NCBI GenBank assembly: GCA_947503135.1
Contig: CANNCQ010000022.1
Span: forward strand, 1 to 45,316
Direction of reading: 5' to 3'
Source of the DNA: an uncultured Aquimarina sp.
GTDB taxonomy: Bacteria > Bacteroidota > Bacteroidia > Flavobacteriales > Flavobacteriaceae
Length of the DNA stretch: 45,316 bases
Under the pieces are notes generated by a model, which saw only the letters and a list, made by a program, of their open reading frames with translations, ran no database searches and was not told the DNA's origin. Of the stretch, positions 19,288 to 28,888 are shown one piece after another. Positions within the stretch are counted from its first letter, which is position 1, and the number at the start of each line of letters is the position of its first letter. The position numbers and the translations under genes are program-made.

Positions 19288-20013
19288 TTATTTTCTACGA
19301 CGTGGCTTATTATTTCCTCCACGACCGCCTCTGTCGTTCTTTCCTCCTTTTTGCTTAGAAAGTCCTACCAAAGGTGAAAGTTCACGTTTTCCATAAACCT
19401 CTCCTTTCATAATCCAAACTTTGATACCCATACGACCATAAGTAGTATGCGCTTCAACTAAAGCATAATCAATATCTGCTCTAAAAGTAGATAAAGGAAT
19501 ACGGCCATCTTTATAGCCTTCAGAACGTGCCATCTCTGCACCATTCAAACGTCCAGAAATTAACACTTTAATTCCCTCTGCATTCATACGCATTGCAGCC
19601 GCAATTGCCATTTTAATAGCACGACGATATGAGATACGATTTTCGATTTGACGAGCAATACTTGAACCAACTAAAAAGGCATCAAGTTCTGGTCTTTTTA
19701 TTTCAAAGATGTTCAATTGAACCTCTTTGTTCGTAATTTTCTTAAGCTCTTCTTTTAACTTGTCTACCTCTTGACCTCCTTTACCAATAATGATACCTGG
19801 ACGAGCCGTAGTGATAGTAACGGTTACAAGTTTAAGCGTACGCTCAATAATTACTCTAGATACACTCGCTTTAGATAAACGCGCATGGATATACTTTCTG
19901 ATTTTACTATCTTCAGCTAGCTTATCACCGTAGTCATTTCCTCCGTACCAGTTAGATTCCCATCCTCTGATTATACCAAGGCGATTTCCGATTGGATTTG
20001 TCTTTTGTCCCAT
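19288..20013 (-). CDS. rpsC: 30S ribosomal protein S3
   Basis: S3 forms the mRNA entry tunnel with S4 and S5 and contributes to helicase activity. The 241-residue protein has the KH domain ([26 protein letters not shown], with the GxxG loop) and the C-terminal S3 domain ([48 protein letters not shown]). The last 25 residues are a Gly/Lys/Arg-rich tail that is probably disordered. Confidence 0.98.
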   Translation of the reverse strand: MGQKTNPIGNRLGIIRGWESNWYGGNDYGDKLAEDSKIRKYIHARLSKASVSRVIIERTLKLVTVTITTARPGIIIGKGGQEVDKLKEELKKITNKEVQLNIFEIKRPELDAFLVGSSIARQIENRISYRRAIKMAIAAAMRMNAEGIKVLISGRLNGAEMARSEGYKDGRIPLSTFRADIDYALVEAHTTYGRMGIKVWIMKGEVYGKRELSPLVGLSKQKGGKNDRGGRGGNNKPRRRK

Positions 20014-20022
20014 ACTTCTATC

Positions 20023-20430
20023 TTAACTTTGTGTATTATTTTTTGAACCAACTACGATAGTTACGTGGTTAGAACGTTTTCTAATTCTATGTGCTCTACC
20101 CTGTGGCGCTGGACGCAGTCTTTTCAACATTGCTCCACCATCTACACGGATTTCAGAAACGATAAGATCTGCATCTTCGATGCTAGCATCTTCATTCTTA
20201 GATTGCCAGTTTGCTAAAGCAGACAATAACAATTTTTCTAATTTACGAGATGCTTCTTTGGAACTAAATCTTAGGATCTGAAGTGCCTTTTCAACTTTTT
20301 CTCCACGAACTAAATCCGCTACTAAGCGCATTTTACGAGGTGACGTAGGACAGTTATTAAGTTTAGCAAAAGCAATTTGCTTTTTCTCTTCTTTAATCCT
20401 GTCTGCCATTTGTTTTTTACGAACTCCCAT
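20023..20430 (-). CDS. rplV: 50S ribosomal protein L22
   Basis: L22 lines the exit tunnel with a long beta-hairpin. The 135-residue protein contains [55 protein letters not shown] and the hairpin region [23 protein letters not shown]. The N-terminal extension [17 protein letters not shown] is typical of flavobacteria, so the ATG at 20430 is preferred over the internal one at 20409. Confidence 0.97.
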   Translation of the reverse strand: MGVRKKQMADRIKEEKKQIAFAKLNNCPTSPRKMRLVADLVRGEKVEKALQILRFSSKEASRKLEKLLLSALANWQSKNEDASIEDADLIVSEIRVDGGAMLKRLRPAPQGRAHRIRKRSNHVTIVVGSKNNTQS

Positions 20431-20436
20431 AGCCTA

Positions 20437-20718
20437 CTATCTTTTTCCTTTATTTTTCTTATCTGTACCATGCCCTCTATAAGAACGCGTTGGTGAAAAT
20501 TCTCCTAACTTATGACCTACCATATTCTCTGTAACAAATACAGGAACAAATTGGCGACCATTGTGTACAGCTATTGTTTGGCCAACAAAATCAGGACTGA
20601 TCATAGATGCTCTAGACCATGTTTTAATAACTGATTTTTTATTAGACTCAATATTTGCCGCGACCTTTTTCTCTAACTTATAGTGAATATAAGGTCCTTT
20701 TTTTAATGAACGTGCCAT
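20437..20718 (-). CDS. rpsS: 30S ribosomal protein S19
   Basis: S19 sits in the 30S head and forms intersubunit bridge B1a with S13. The 93-residue protein begins [19 protein letters not shown] and contains [51 protein letters not shown]. Gaps to its neighbours are three bases (rplB) and six bases (rplV). Confidence 0.98.
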   Translation of the reverse strand: MARSLKKGPYIHYKLEKKVAANIESNKKSVIKTWSRASMISPDFVGQTIAVHNGRQFVPVFVTENMVGHKLGEFSPTRSYRGHGTDKKNKGKR

Positions 20719-20721
20719 GTC

Positions 20722-21546
20722 TTATTTCTTTCTACGTTCTACAATATACTTACTACTCGCTTTCGTTTTAGAACGTGTTCTATATCCTTTTGCAGGAACA
20801 CCATTTCTAGAACGAGGATGACCTCCAGACGAACGTCCTTCACCACCACCCATTGGATGATCAACCGGGTTCATCGCTACTGGTCTTGTACGAGGACGAC
20901 GACCTAACCAACGAGTTCTACCAGCTTTACCACCAACTAATAATTGGTGATCACTATTTGATACAGCTCCAATAGTAGCCGAACAAGTAACTAATATCAT
21001 TCTAACTTCACCTGAAGGCAACTTAACTGTTGCGAATTTACCATCACGAGCCATTAATTGAGCAAATGAACCTGCACTACGTGCGATTACAGCTCCTTGA
21101 CCTGGATGCAATTCGATACATGAAATAATTGTACCTAATGGTATAACACTTAACGGAAGTGTATTTCCGATTTCTGGAGTCGCTTCCGCACCAGACACAA
21201 CATTTTGCCCAACTTCTAAACCGTTTTGCGCAATAATGTAGCGTTTTTCACCATCTTGATAATTCAATAGTGCTATAAACGCTGTTCTGTTTGGATCGTA
21301 TTCGATTGTTGCAACTGTAGCAGGAATCCCATGCTTATCACGTTTAAAATCGATAATACGGTAACGCCTCTTATGACCACCACCTTTATAACGGGTAGTC
21401 ATTCTACCTTGACTGTTTCTACCACCAGTACGTTTAATCGGAGCAAGTAAACTTTTCTCCGGCTTATCAGTAGTTATGGCGTCAAAACCATTAACTACTC
21501 TAAATCGCTGTCCTGGTGTGATTGGTTTTAATTTTCTTACTGACAT
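20722..21546 (-). CDS. rplB: 50S ribosomal protein L2
   Basis: L2 is needed for subunit association and peptidyl-transferase centre architecture. The 274-residue protein has the N-terminal OB fold, the SH3-like middle ([38 protein letters not shown]) and the C-terminal signature [22 protein letters not shown], which contains the functionally important His. Confidence 0.98.
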   Translation of the reverse strand: MSVRKLKPITPGQRFRVVNGFDAITTDKPEKSLLAPIKRTGGRNSQGRMTTRYKGGGHKRRYRIIDFKRDKHGIPATVATIEYDPNRTAFIALLNYQDGEKRYIIAQNGLEVGQNVVSGAEATPEIGNTLPLSVIPLGTIISCIELHPGQGAVIARSAGSFAQLMARDGKFATVKLPSGEVRMILVTCSATIGAVSNSDHQLLVGGKAGRTRWLGRRPRTRPVAMNPVDHPMGGGEGRSSGGHPRSRNGVPAKGYRTRSKTKASSKYIVERRKK

Positions 21547-21555
21547 CTGTTAGTC

Positions 21556-21846
21556 TTAAAGATTACTATATAAATCAATTGTTTCACCTTCCGCCACCTG
21601 TACAATCGCCTTTTTAACAGCGTTTGTTTTACCAGTAACCATTCCTGTCTTCGTATAACGAGTACTTCGGTCTGGACGGACATTTATTGTACGAACTTTA
21701 TCAACAGAAACACCATAAGCCGCTTCCACAGCTTTTTTAATTTCCACCTTGTTCGCCTTCTTATTTACTTCAAACGTAAAGCAATTACTTGTCTCACTTT
21801 GAGCAGTAGCTTTTTCTGTAATAACAGGTTTAATTAAGATACTCAT
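21556..21846 (-). CDS. rplW: 50S ribosomal protein L23
   Basis: L23 is the main docking site for trigger factor and SRP at the tunnel exit. The 96-residue protein begins MSILIKPVITEKATAQSETSNCFTFEVNKKANKVEIKKAVEAAYGV, the conserved core. Five bases separate it from rplD. Confidence 0.98.
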   Translation of the reverse strand: MSILIKPVITEKATAQSETSNCFTFEVNKKANKVEIKKAVEAAYGVSVDKVRTINVRPDRSTRYTKTGMVTGKTNAVKKAIVQVAEGETIDLYSNL

Positions 21847-21851
21847 AGTTC

Positions 21852-22481
21852 CTATTTACTTAAGTTTGTTTCTATACCTTCTACAGCACTTTCTACCAAC
21901 ACCACTTTATTAGCGTTTAATATTTTATAAGTACTCAATTCAGCAGCTGTAATTACCTCAGTATTTTTAAGATTACGTGATGATAAATACACATTTTCGT
22001 TTGCTTCAGCTAAAACAAATAAAGACTTTTTAGCATCTAATCCTAAAGATTTCAATACCGTTGCAAAGTTTTTAGTTTTCACTTCTTCAAAAGAAAAGTT
22101 TTCCAAAACCGTTACAGCACTCTCACCAGCCTTAATAGATAAAGCAGACTTACGAGCTAAACGCTTAACGTTTTTATTTAATTTAAAACCGTAATTACGA
22201 GGTCTAGGACCAAAAATTCGTCCACCGCCTTTAAAAACACCCGACTTAATACTACCCGCACGAGCAGTACCTGTACCCTTTTGTTTCTTTATTTTTCTTG
22301 TACTACCAGTAATTTCTGCTCTCTCCTTAGCCTTATGCGTTCCCTGCCTTTGATTAGCCAAGTATTGCTTAACATCTAAGTAAACAGCGTGATTATTTGG
22401 CTCAATAGCAAAAACAGCATCAGAAAGGTTTGCCTTTCTACCTGTTTCTTTTCCGTTGATGTCTAAAACCGCTATTTCCAT
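21852..22481 (-). CDS. rplD: 50S ribosomal protein L4
   Basis: L4 lines the exit tunnel and, in E. coli, controls the S10 operon through its leader RNA. The 209-residue protein has the tunnel loop region QGTHKAKERAEITGSTRKIKKQKGTGTARAGSIKSGVFKGGGRIFGPRPRNYGFKLNKNVKRLARKSALS. Its start overlaps the rplC stop by one base, indicating coupled translation. Confidence 0.98.
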   Translation of the reverse strand: MEIAVLDINGKETGRKANLSDAVFAIEPNNHAVYLDVKQYLANQRQGTHKAKERAEITGSTRKIKKQKGTGTARAGSIKSGVFKGGGRIFGPRPRNYGFKLNKNVKRLARKSALSIKAGESAVTVLENFSFEEVKTKNFATVLKSLGLDAKKSLFVLAEANENVYLSSRNLKNTEVITAAELSTYKILNANKVVLVESAVEGIETNLSK

Positions 22482-23098
22482 TACTTCTCGATAGTTACAT
22501 AAGCATTTTTATGTCCAGGCACACACCCTTTCACTACAAGTAAGTTCTTTTCAGTAACTACTTTCAATACTTTTAAATTTTGAACTTTTACAGTATCACC
22601 ACCCATTTGACCGGCCATACGCATACCTTTGAATACTCTCGCAGGATAAGATGCAGCACCAATAGAACCCGGAGCTCTTAATCGATTATGCTGACCATGA
22701 GTAGCTTGACCTACACCACCAAATCCATGACGTTTTACAACACCTTGAAAACCTTTTCCTTTAGACGTTGCCGAAACATCAACAAATTCTCCTTCACTAA
22801 AGTGCTCTACAGTGATTGCATCACCTAATTTGTACTCCTCCTCAAAACCTTGAAATTCGACAACTTTACGCTTCACAGAAGTACCAGCTTTTTTAAAGTG
22901 ACCTTGAGCCGCTTTACTAGCATTCTTATCCGCTTTGTCATCGAAACCAAGCTGAACAGCATTATAACCGTCAACTTCTTCAGTTCTGACTTGGGTAACA
23001 ATACATGGCCCAACCTCTATAACAGTGCAAGGAATATTTTTCCCTGCATCATCAAAGATGCTAGTCATGCCAATTTTCTTACCAATTAACCCAGACAT
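22481..23098 (-). CDS. rplC: 50S ribosomal protein L3
   Basis: L3 is an early assembly protein whose extension approaches the peptidyl-transferase centre. The 205-residue protein starts [32 protein letters not shown]. It contains [55 protein letters not shown], which includes the Gln that PrmB methylates in other bacteria. It is the first gene after a 228-base gap with promoter and attenuator signals, and so heads the S10-type operon here. Confidence 0.98.
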   Translation of the reverse strand: MSGLIGKKIGMTSIFDDAGKNIPCTVIEVGPCIVTQVRTEEVDGYNAVQLGFDDKADKNASKAAQGHFKKAGTSVKRKVVEFQGFEEEYKLGDAITVEHFSEGEFVDVSATSKGKGFQGVVKRHGFGGVGQATHGQHNRLRAPGSIGAASYPARVFKGMRMAGQMGGDTVKVQNLKVLKVVTEKNLLVVKGCVPGHKNAYVTIEK

Positions 23099-23233
23099 TG
23101 TTTATTAATTAAATTATTATTACTAAAAAAATTCAGAGCCAAAAATACTCCGGCTCTGAATGTATTTTTTTACCGTTTTTCCTTCGCCCGCAGCGGAAGG
23201 ACATGTAAATCCTTAACCATCTAAGGATTTTAG
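23099..23233 (-). promoter_or_regulatory. Structured 5' leader of the rplC operon with terminator-like attenuator
   Basis: In transcript order the leader has three hairpins. Hairpin A (23207-23230) has a 9-base stem and six-base loop. Hairpin B (23180-23201) pairs ccttcgc with gcggaagg with one bulge. Hairpin C (23131-23161) has a 10-base GC-containing stem and 11-base loop, followed directly by seven T (complement of 23125-23131). Hairpin C is a canonical intrinsic terminator about 30 bases before the rplC ATG. A promoter lies just upstream of hairpin A, so C would act as an attenuator in the leader. Control by L4 or another r-protein is inferred. Confidence 0.6.
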
Positions 23234-23239
23234 CGAATG

Positions 23240-23271
23240 CAAAAGTAATAAATATATTCGAAACACCCAAA
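23240..23271 (-). promoter_or_regulatory. Promoter for the rplC (S10-type) operon
   Basis: The minus strand reads TTTG (23268-23271), a 20-base spacer, then TACTTTTG and C (23240-23247). Both halves match the Bacteroidota consensus of TTG and TAnnTTTG at normal spacing. Transcription would start near 23233, giving a leader of about 135 bases before rplC. Confidence 0.7.
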
Positions 23272-23300
23272 TGTTAATAATTTGAGAGGTTTCGAATATA
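23253..23300. repeat. 12-bp perfect inverted repeat overlapping the rplC promoter
   Basis: tatattcgaaac (23253-23264) and gtttcgaatata (23289-23300) are exact reverse complements, 24 bases apart. The inner arm lies within the -33/-7 spacer of the rplC promoter and the outer arm lies 26 bases past the rpsJ stop. In RNA it could end the fusA-rpsJ transcript; in DNA it could be an operator. Confidence 0.5.
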
Positions 23301-23326
23301 AACTTACACTTTTGAAATTCTATGAA

Positions 23327-23632
23327 TTAGACTTTAATTTCTACTTCAACACCACTTGGCAACTCCAACTTCATTAAAGCGTCGATAGTTTTTGATGATG
23401 AACTATAAATATCTAACAATCTTTTGAACGAGCTTAATTGAAACTGCTCACGAGATTTTTTATTTACGTGAGGAGATCTTAATACCGTAAAGATTTTTTT
23501 ATGTGTTGGTAATGGAATTGGACCTGTTACTACAGCACCAGTACTTTTTACCGTCTTAACAATCTTTTCAGCAGATTTATCTACCAAGTTATGATCGTAA
23601 GATTTTAATTTTATTCTTATTTTTTGACTCAT
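23327..23632 (-). CDS. rpsJ: 30S ribosomal protein S10
   Basis: S10 is a 30S head protein that also joins the NusB antitermination complex. The 101-residue protein reads [76 protein letters not shown], fully canonical. Its location 17 bases after fusA, with a promoter between it and rplC, ties it to the str operon rather than the S10 operon. Confidence 0.98.
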   Translation of the reverse strand: MSQKIRIKLKSYDHNLVDKSAEKIVKTVKSTGAVVTGPIPLPTHKKIFTVLRSPHVNKKSREQFQLSSFKRLLDIYSSSSKTIDALMKLELPSGVEVEIKV

Positions 23633-23649
23633 GTTCTTGACTTTAAAGA

Positions 23650-25770
23650 TTATTCTCCTTTGGCTGCTTTAATTACTTCCTCAGAGATGTTAGATGGAGT
23701 TTCTGCATAGTGAGAAAATTCCATAGTAGATGTTGCTCTACCAGAAGATAAGGTTCTTAACGTGGTAACATAACCAAACATTTCAGATAAAGGCACTGTA
23801 GCTTTCACTGTTTTTGCACCCGCTCTATCACCCATATCACTAACCTGCCCTCTACGACGATTTAAATCACCCACTATATCACCCATATTTTCTTCCGGAG
23901 TAATTACCTCCAACTTCATTATAGGCTCCATAATCACCGCCTTAGCAGCTCTTGCAGAGTTCTTAAATCCTAATTTAGCTGCTAATTCGAAAGACAATTG
24001 ATCCGAATCCACATCATGATAAGATCCATCTCTCAATGTCACTTTCATAGAGTCAACCTCATAACCTGCCAATGGCCCGTTTGTCATTGCCATTTTAAAT
24101 CCTTTTTCAATAGATGGAATAAATTCTTTAGGAACATTACCACCCTTGATTACAGATTCAAACTGAAGCCCTACAACACCCTCGTCTGCAGGTTCAATAG
24201 TAAATACGATATCTGCGAATTTACCACGACCACCAGATTGCTTTTTATAAGTTTCACGGTGCTCTGCCGACTGAGTAATCGCCTCTTTATATTCTACCTG
24301 AGGTTGTCCTTGATTAACCTCAACTTTAAATTCACGCTTTAAACGATCAACAATTACATCTAAGTGAAGCTCACCCATACCAGAAATAATTGTTTGACCT
24401 GAAGACTCATCTGAACGTACTGTAAATGTAGGATCCTCTTCAGCCAACTTAGCTAAACCAATACCTAATTTATCAACGTCAGCTTTAGTTTTAGGCTCAA
24501 TTGCAATACCAATTACTGGATCAGGGAAATCCATAGATTCCAAAATAATTGGATGCTCTTGAGAAGAAAGTGTATCTCCTGTTTTGATAGATTTAAAACC
24601 TACCGCAGCACCGATATCACCAGCTTCGATAAAATCAATTGCATTTTGCTTATTAGCATGCATTTGATAAATACGAGAAATACGTTCTTTTTTACCTGAA
24701 CGATTATTTAACACATAAGAACCCGCATCTAAACGACCAGAATAAGCACGGAAGAACGCTAAACGACCAACAAAAGGATCAGTAGCAATTTTAAATGCTA
24801 AAGCAGCAAAAGGCTCTTTTACATCAGGCTTACGTAGTATATCCTCTCCTGTTTCCGGATCAGAACCCACAATACCCTCTTTATCTGTTGGAGAAGGCAA
24901 GTAACGACATACAGCATCTAACAAGAACTGCACCCCTTTATTTTTAAAAGCAGAACCACAAATCATTGGAATAATAGCCATATCCATTACAGCAGCCCTA
25001 AGTGCATTATGCACTTCCTCTTCTGTAATAGAATCTTCATCTTCCATGAATTTTTCTAATAGATTCTCATCATAACCCGCAACCTCCTCTATAAGCAACG
25101 CACGGTATTTACGAGCTTCTTCTTTCATATCCTCAGGAATATCTACAACATCAAAAGTAGCTCCTTGAGTCTCATCATGCCATACAATAGCACGATTCTT
25201 AACCAAATCTATAATACCTTTAAAATCCTCTTCGTCACCAATATTTAAAACGATTGGCACCGCGTTAGATTTCAACATATCTTTAACCTGATTACAAACA
25301 CCTAAAAAGTCAGAACCTTGACGGTCCATTTTATTCACAAAACCAATACGTGGCACTTTATAGTTATCTGCAAGTCTCCAGTTAGTCTCAGACTGTGGCT
25401 CAACACCATCAACCGCACTAAACAAGAACACTAAACCATCCAACACACGTAACGATCTATTTACCTCTACGGTAAAATCAACGTGTCCCGGAGTATCAAT
25501 AATATTAAAATGGTAACCTTTAGTATCAGGTGTAGCCTGTCCATTTTCTATAGGAAAACTCCATTCACATGTAGTTGCAGCAGAAGTAATCGTGATTCCA
25601 CGCTCTTGCTCTTGCTCCATCCAGTCCATAGTCGCTGCACCATCATGTACTTCTCCAATTTTATGAGAAACACCAGTGTAATAAAGAATACGTTCTGTCG
25701 TTGTTGTTTTACCTGCATCAATGTGAGCGGCAATACCTATATTTCTAGTAAATTTAAGATCTCTAGCCAT
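23650..25770 (-). CDS. fusA: Elongation factor G
   Basis: EF-G is the GTPase that drives translocation and, with RRF, ribosome recycling. The 706-residue protein has the GTP-binding motifs [19 protein letters not shown] (P-loop), DTPGH and NKMDRQGSD. The switch region contains [20 protein letters not shown], and domains II-V follow ([18 protein letters not shown] in domain [19 protein letters not shown] at the end). It lies five bases after rpsG. No tuf gene follows, consistent with Bacteroidota. Confidence 0.98.
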   Translation of the reverse strand: MARDLKFTRNIGIAAHIDAGKTTTTERILYYTGVSHKIGEVHDGAATMDWMEQEQERGITITSAATTCEWSFPIENGQATPDTKGYHFNIIDTPGHVDFTVEVNRSLRVLDGLVFLFSAVDGVEPQSETNWRLADNYKVPRIGFVNKMDRQGSDFLGVCNQVKDMLKSNAVPIVLNIGDEEDFKGIIDLVKNRAIVWHDETQGATFDVVDIPEDMKEEARKYRALLIEEVAGYDENLLEKFMEDEDSITEEEVHNALRAAVMDMAIIPMICGSAFKNKGVQFLLDAVCRYLPSPTDKEGIVGSDPETGEDILRKPDVKEPFAALAFKIATDPFVGRLAFFRAYSGRLDAGSYVLNNRSGKKERISRIYQMHANKQNAIDFIEAGDIGAAVGFKSIKTGDTLSSQEHPIILESMDFPDPVIGIAIEPKTKADVDKLGIGLAKLAEEDPTFTVRSDESSGQTIISGMGELHLDVIVDRLKREFKVEVNQGQPQVEYKEAITQSAEHRETYKKQSGGRGKFADIVFTIEPADEGVVGLQFESVIKGGNVPKEFIPSIEKGFKMAMTNGPLAGYEVDSMKVTLRDGSYHDVDSDQLSFELAAKLGFKNSARAAKAVIMEPIMKLEVITPEENMGDIVGDLNRRRGQVSDMGDRAGAKTVKATVPLSEMFGYVTTLRTLSSGRATSTMEFSHYAETPSNISEEVIKAAKGE

Positions 25771-25775
25771 TATAA

Positions 25776-26252
25776 TTATATTCTAAAGTGTGAGAATGCT
25801 TTGTTTGCTTCCGCCATTTTGTGCGTATCTACTTTTTTCTTAACAGCAGCACCTTCTTCTTTAGCAGCAGCTAAAACTTCAGAAGCTAATTTAGTAGCCA
25901 TAGATTTTTCGTTACGCTTACGAGCAAATAAAATTAACCACTTCATAGCAGTTGAAATTTTACGATCTGGACGTATTGGGTGAGGAATTTGAAATGTAGC
26001 TCCACCAACTCGGCGGCTACGAACTTCAACGTGAGGCATTACATTTGACAATGCTTCTTTCCACACCTCTAAAGCTGTTTTTTCGTCATCTTGCTTCTTT
26101 TCTTCTACAATATCAATTGCATCGTAAAAGATTTTAAAAGCTGTTGATTTTTTTCCATCCCACATCATCATGTTCACGAAACGTGTTACTAACTGATCAT
26201 TAAAACGAGGATCTGGAAGTATCGGTCTTTTTTTCGCCTTTCTTTTTCTCAT
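25776..26252 (-). CDS. rpsG: 30S ribosomal protein S7
   Basis: S7 nucleates assembly of the 30S head and, in E. coli, represses the str operon by binding the rpsL-rpsG intercistronic RNA. The 158-residue protein reads [47 protein letters not shown] and contains [22 protein letters not shown]. The 67-base upstream gap holds a hairpin. Confidence 0.98.
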   Translation of the reverse strand: MRKRKAKKRPILPDPRFNDQLVTRFVNMMMWDGKKSTAFKIFYDAIDIVEEKKQDDEKTALEVWKEALSNVMPHVEVRSRRVGGATFQIPHPIRPDRKISTAMKWLILFARKRNEKSMATKLASEVLAAAKEEGAAVKKKVDTHKMAEANKAFSHFRI

Positions 26253-26275
26253 GTCTTTGTTAAAATTTTGTTTTT

Positions 26276-26299
26276 AGTCTTTGCGCTATGCTTAAGACT
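26276..26299 (-). promoter_or_regulatory. Hairpin between rpsL and rpsG, candidate S7 site
   Basis: agtctt (26276-26281) pairs with aagact (26294-26299), with a possible inner gc/gc pair around GCTAT. The location matches that of the E. coli S7 operator between rpsL and rpsG. The stem is short, so this is a modest candidate. Confidence 0.35.
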
Positions 26300-26319
26300 C
26301 AAAAAAATTAATTAAATTT

Positions 26320-26694
26320 TTACTTCTTAGGGCGTTTTGCTCCGTACTTAGATCTACGCTGTGTCCTACCTGCTACCCCTGCGGTATCAAGCGCACCACG
26401 AACGATGTGATATCTAACTCCTGGCAAATCTTTCACCCTTCCACCTCTAACTAATACTATCGAGTGCTCTTGAAGATTGTGTCCTTCCCCGCCGATGTAC
26501 GCATTCACCTCTTTACCATTAGTTAATCTAACACGCGCTACTTTACGCATAGCTGAGTTAGGTTTTTTTGGTGTAGTGGTGTAAACACGAGTACATACGC
26601 CGCGTCTCTGTGGACATGAATCCAAGGCAGCCGATTTACTCTTCTTAGTTATTTTGGCTCTTCCTTTTCGTACTAATTGTGAAATTGTTGGCAT
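26320..26694 (-). CDS. rpsL: 30S ribosomal protein S12
   Basis: S12 sits at the decoding centre. The 124-residue protein has [57 protein letters not shown] and the loop [17 protein letters not shown]. The lysines of TTPKKPNSA and GRVKDLPG, where streptomycin-resistance substitutions occur, are wild type. It is first in the block and has a well-matched promoter. Confidence 0.98.
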   Translation of the reverse strand: MPTISQLVRKGRAKITKKSKSAALDSCPQRRGVCTRVYTTTPKKPNSAMRKVARVRLTNGKEVNAYIGGEGHNLQEHSIVLVRGGRVKDLPGVRYHIVRGALDTAGVAGRTQRRSKYGAKRPKK

Positions 26695-26746
26695 AATTGC
26701 TTTACACTGATTAATAAATTTGTTTTAAATTCCCCTTAAGGGCTTG

Positions 26747-26777
26747 CAAAAGTATAAAACTTTTTACCCAATTCAAA
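26747..26777 (-). promoter_or_regulatory. Promoter of the str operon (rpsL)
   Basis: The minus strand reads TTTG (26774-26777), 19 bases, then TACTTTTG and C (26747-26754). This is a full match to the Bacteroidota promoter consensus at ideal spacing, 52 bases upstream of the rpsL ATG. It is the best promoter match in the window. Confidence 0.75.
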
Positions 26778-26788
26778 TATTAATACAC

Positions 26789-26796
26789 TAATTTTG
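26789..26796 (+). promoter_or_regulatory. Candidate -7 element for the Omp85-type gene
   Basis: TAATTTTG matches TAnnTTTG, 43 bases upstream of the ATG at 26840. It lies back to back with the rpsL promoter. No -33 TTG at proper spacing was seen. Confidence 0.4.
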
Positions 26797-26839
26797 AACA
26801 ACAAAGCAAAACACTTTACTAAAATCTGTTGTTTTTCTT

Positions 26840-28549
26840 ATGATAAATTATAAAATTTGTTTTCTTAGCCACCTTATAATTGCACTGTTAACAGGAAGCT
26901 TTATTGACACTTATGCTCAAGAAAACATCCCTACACTCTATTTAATTACTTCTGATATTTCAGAAAAAAAAATTGACACTTTAACATTTAACAATTACAA
27001 CGAAATAGAGTTACATATTAATGAAGCCACATTGCAAACTCAACAAAATGGTTTTTTATCTTCTTATTTTTCTTCTCCAAAAAAAATTAATGACTCTACA
27101 TTTACTTCCAGCCTCATAAAAAGCAAACAAACCCATTTTATACGCATTAACAATTGGGATAGGCTTCCGAAAAATATTCAAAAAAAAATCTCCGTATTAA
27201 AAACAAAAAAAAAGAAGCTATTCAAAATAGATCAAGTTGCCGCCTTAATGAACACCATAAACCAAGAATACTCTAATGATGGAGATCCTTTTAGCAGTGT
27301 TCGGCTTAAAAATTTAAAACAAAAAAAAGACACTCTTTTTGCAGATTTAAATATTATCGGTAAAAAAAAGAGAACTATTGATAGTTTAGTTATTAAAGGG
27401 TATACAAAATTCCCTTCAAGTTTTTTAAAATATTATAGCAATTTACAAAAAGGCATCCTCTTTAATCGCAAAAAAGTGCGCACACAAACTGAATTACTAA
27501 ACAGCCTTCCCTTTGCGAATAATACCCGTGCGGCTGAAGTACTATTTAACCCCGAGCAGACTATATTGTATTTATACCTACAGAAAAAGACCGCTAATAA
27601 TTTCGATGGATTTTTAGGCTTTTCTACAGAAGAAGAAAGTGGCAACTTGGTACTAGACGGATATATTAATTTAAATTTAATAAACAACTTAAATTTTGGT
27701 GAAGAAATCGCTTTGACTTACAAAAGTGATTCTGAAGAACAACAATTATTTAAGCTAAACACTAAACTCCCCTATATTTTTAACCTTCCACTTAGCTTAG
27801 AGGCTGGTTTAGAAATTTTTCGTCAAAAAGATCAATTTTCATCGACCGAACAAAAAATAGGCTTCAGCTATGCTTTTTCTCAAAAATTAGAAACCTTAAT
27901 TGGATATAAAAAAACTGAATCCGCAGACCTTAATGAAAATGAAAACCTTGTTAGCATTAACCAAAATTTTGACGCTACTTTTATCAACTCCGAAACCCGA
28001 TACACTATAAGGCAAGCTTCCTCGCTGTTCCCCTACAAAACTCAATTAATTTTCAACGGAGAGATTGGAAATCGAAAACAAGGCGACGTTAATCAATTTA
28101 AAGTTGGCTTGAGTGTTCAACAGATTTTCAAGCTAAATCAAAGAAACAGTATTTACATTGCTAACAACGCGCAATTTTTCCAGTCGAACAATTACTTAGC
28201 TAACGAATTATATCGATTAGGAGGAATTCTATCGATAAGGGGTTTTGAAGAAAATAGCTTACGCGCTTCTTTACTCAATGTACTGAATACCGAATACCGT
28301 TTTCAGCTGAATAATACAATTTACATACACTCGATAATCGACTTCGCCTTTATAGACAATCAATCTTTTAGAACTGCAAATGCAATCGAAAAAGTAGGAA
28401 GCGAAAATCTTTCTAGTTTTGGTGTAGGCTTTGGAATGCTTACTAAAGCAGGCTTATTCAAACTTAACTACGCCAATGGCAGAAGTTCTTCTATTCCTTT
28501 TGAATTCAGCAATTCCAAAATACACATTAGCTTAACTGCTTTTTTCTAA
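26840..28549 (+). CDS. Omp85-superfamily (BamA/TamA-like) outer-membrane protein
   Basis: This 569-residue protein starts with a signal peptide (cleavage near residue 26, TYAQ). A soluble region follows, including a POTRA-like segment at about residues 180-250 (IDSLVIKGYTKFPSSFLKYYSNLQKGILFNRKKVRTQTELL). A C-terminal beta-barrel of about 315 residues ends in Phe. SIRGF near residue 466 is the conserved strand/loop-6 motif of Omp85 proteins. The family inserts or secretes outer-membrane proteins; the substrate here is unknown. It is shorter than BamA (five POTRAs), so it is an accessory member. The first 180 codons hold several A8-A9 runs. Confidence 0.82.
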   Translation: MINYKICFLSHLIIALLTGSFIDTYAQENIPTLYLITSDISEKKIDTLTFNNYNEIELHINEATLQTQQNGFLSSYFSSPKKINDSTFTSSLIKSKQTHFIRINNWDRLPKNIQKKISVLKTKKKKLFKIDQVAALMNTINQEYSNDGDPFSSVRLKNLKQKKDTLFADLNIIGKKKRTIDSLVIKGYTKFPSSFLKYYSNLQKGILFNRKKVRTQTELLNSLPFANNTRAAEVLFNPEQTILYLYLQKKTANNFDGFLGFSTEEESGNLVLDGYINLNLINNLNFGEEIALTYKSDSEEQQLFKLNTKLPYIFNLPLSLEAGLEIFRQKDQFSSTEQKIGFSYAFSQKLETLIGYKKTESADLNENENLVSINQNFDATFINSETRYTIRQASSLFPYKTQLIFNGEIGNRKQGDVNQFKVGLSVQQIFKLNQRNSIYIANNAQFFQSNNYLANELYRLGGILSIRGFEENSLRASLLNVLNTEYRFQLNNTIYIHSIIDFAFIDNQSFRTANAIEKVGSENLSSFGVGFGMLTKAGLFKLNYANGRSSSIPFEFSNSKIHISLTAFF

Positions 28550-28618
28550 AGCATTAAGTTAAATTCATATCAAAAAAAAGAGCACGCATTATTTACAAAA
28601 AATTAAAATAATCAAACA

Positions 28619-28879
28619 CTAATCCTCTTTCTGTTTTCCCGATATAAAATCTTCCAACTCTTTATTTTTTTCCAATGGGTTAAAAATCGACCTACTTTGA
28701 TTGCTACTTTTAGAAAACCTATATATTAAAAACAACGGCATTACCACAAACATTAAAGCCAATGCGCTAAAGCCTATGACCTTAGTCCCTAAAACATCTT
28801 GGCCAGTATTCTTTAAATACACCCCTACAATCAAAGCCACTATTTCTATTACTACAACTATTCGAACTACGTATTTCAT
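28619..28879 (-). CDS. Small two-segment membrane protein downstream of the ClC gene
   Basis: The 86-residue protein has two hydrophobic segments (about residues 4-22 and 35-55) and a charged C-terminal tail of about 30 residues. I recognise no family. It starts nine bases after the ClC gene, so the two are probably one transcription unit, which hints at an envelope or accessory role, but this is inference. Confidence 0.6.
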   Translation of the reverse strand: MKYVVRIVVVIEIVALIVGVYLKNTGQDVLGTKVIGFSALALMFVVMPLFLIYRFSKSSNQSRSIFNPLEKNKELEDFISGKQKED

Positions 28880-28888
28880 TTCAATTAA

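Noticed and set aside
25483..25983. 166-codon plus-strand ORF across the rpsG-fusA junction
   Set aside because: It is antisense to two certain genes and its protein resembles nothing; it is a shadow frame of biased codon use.
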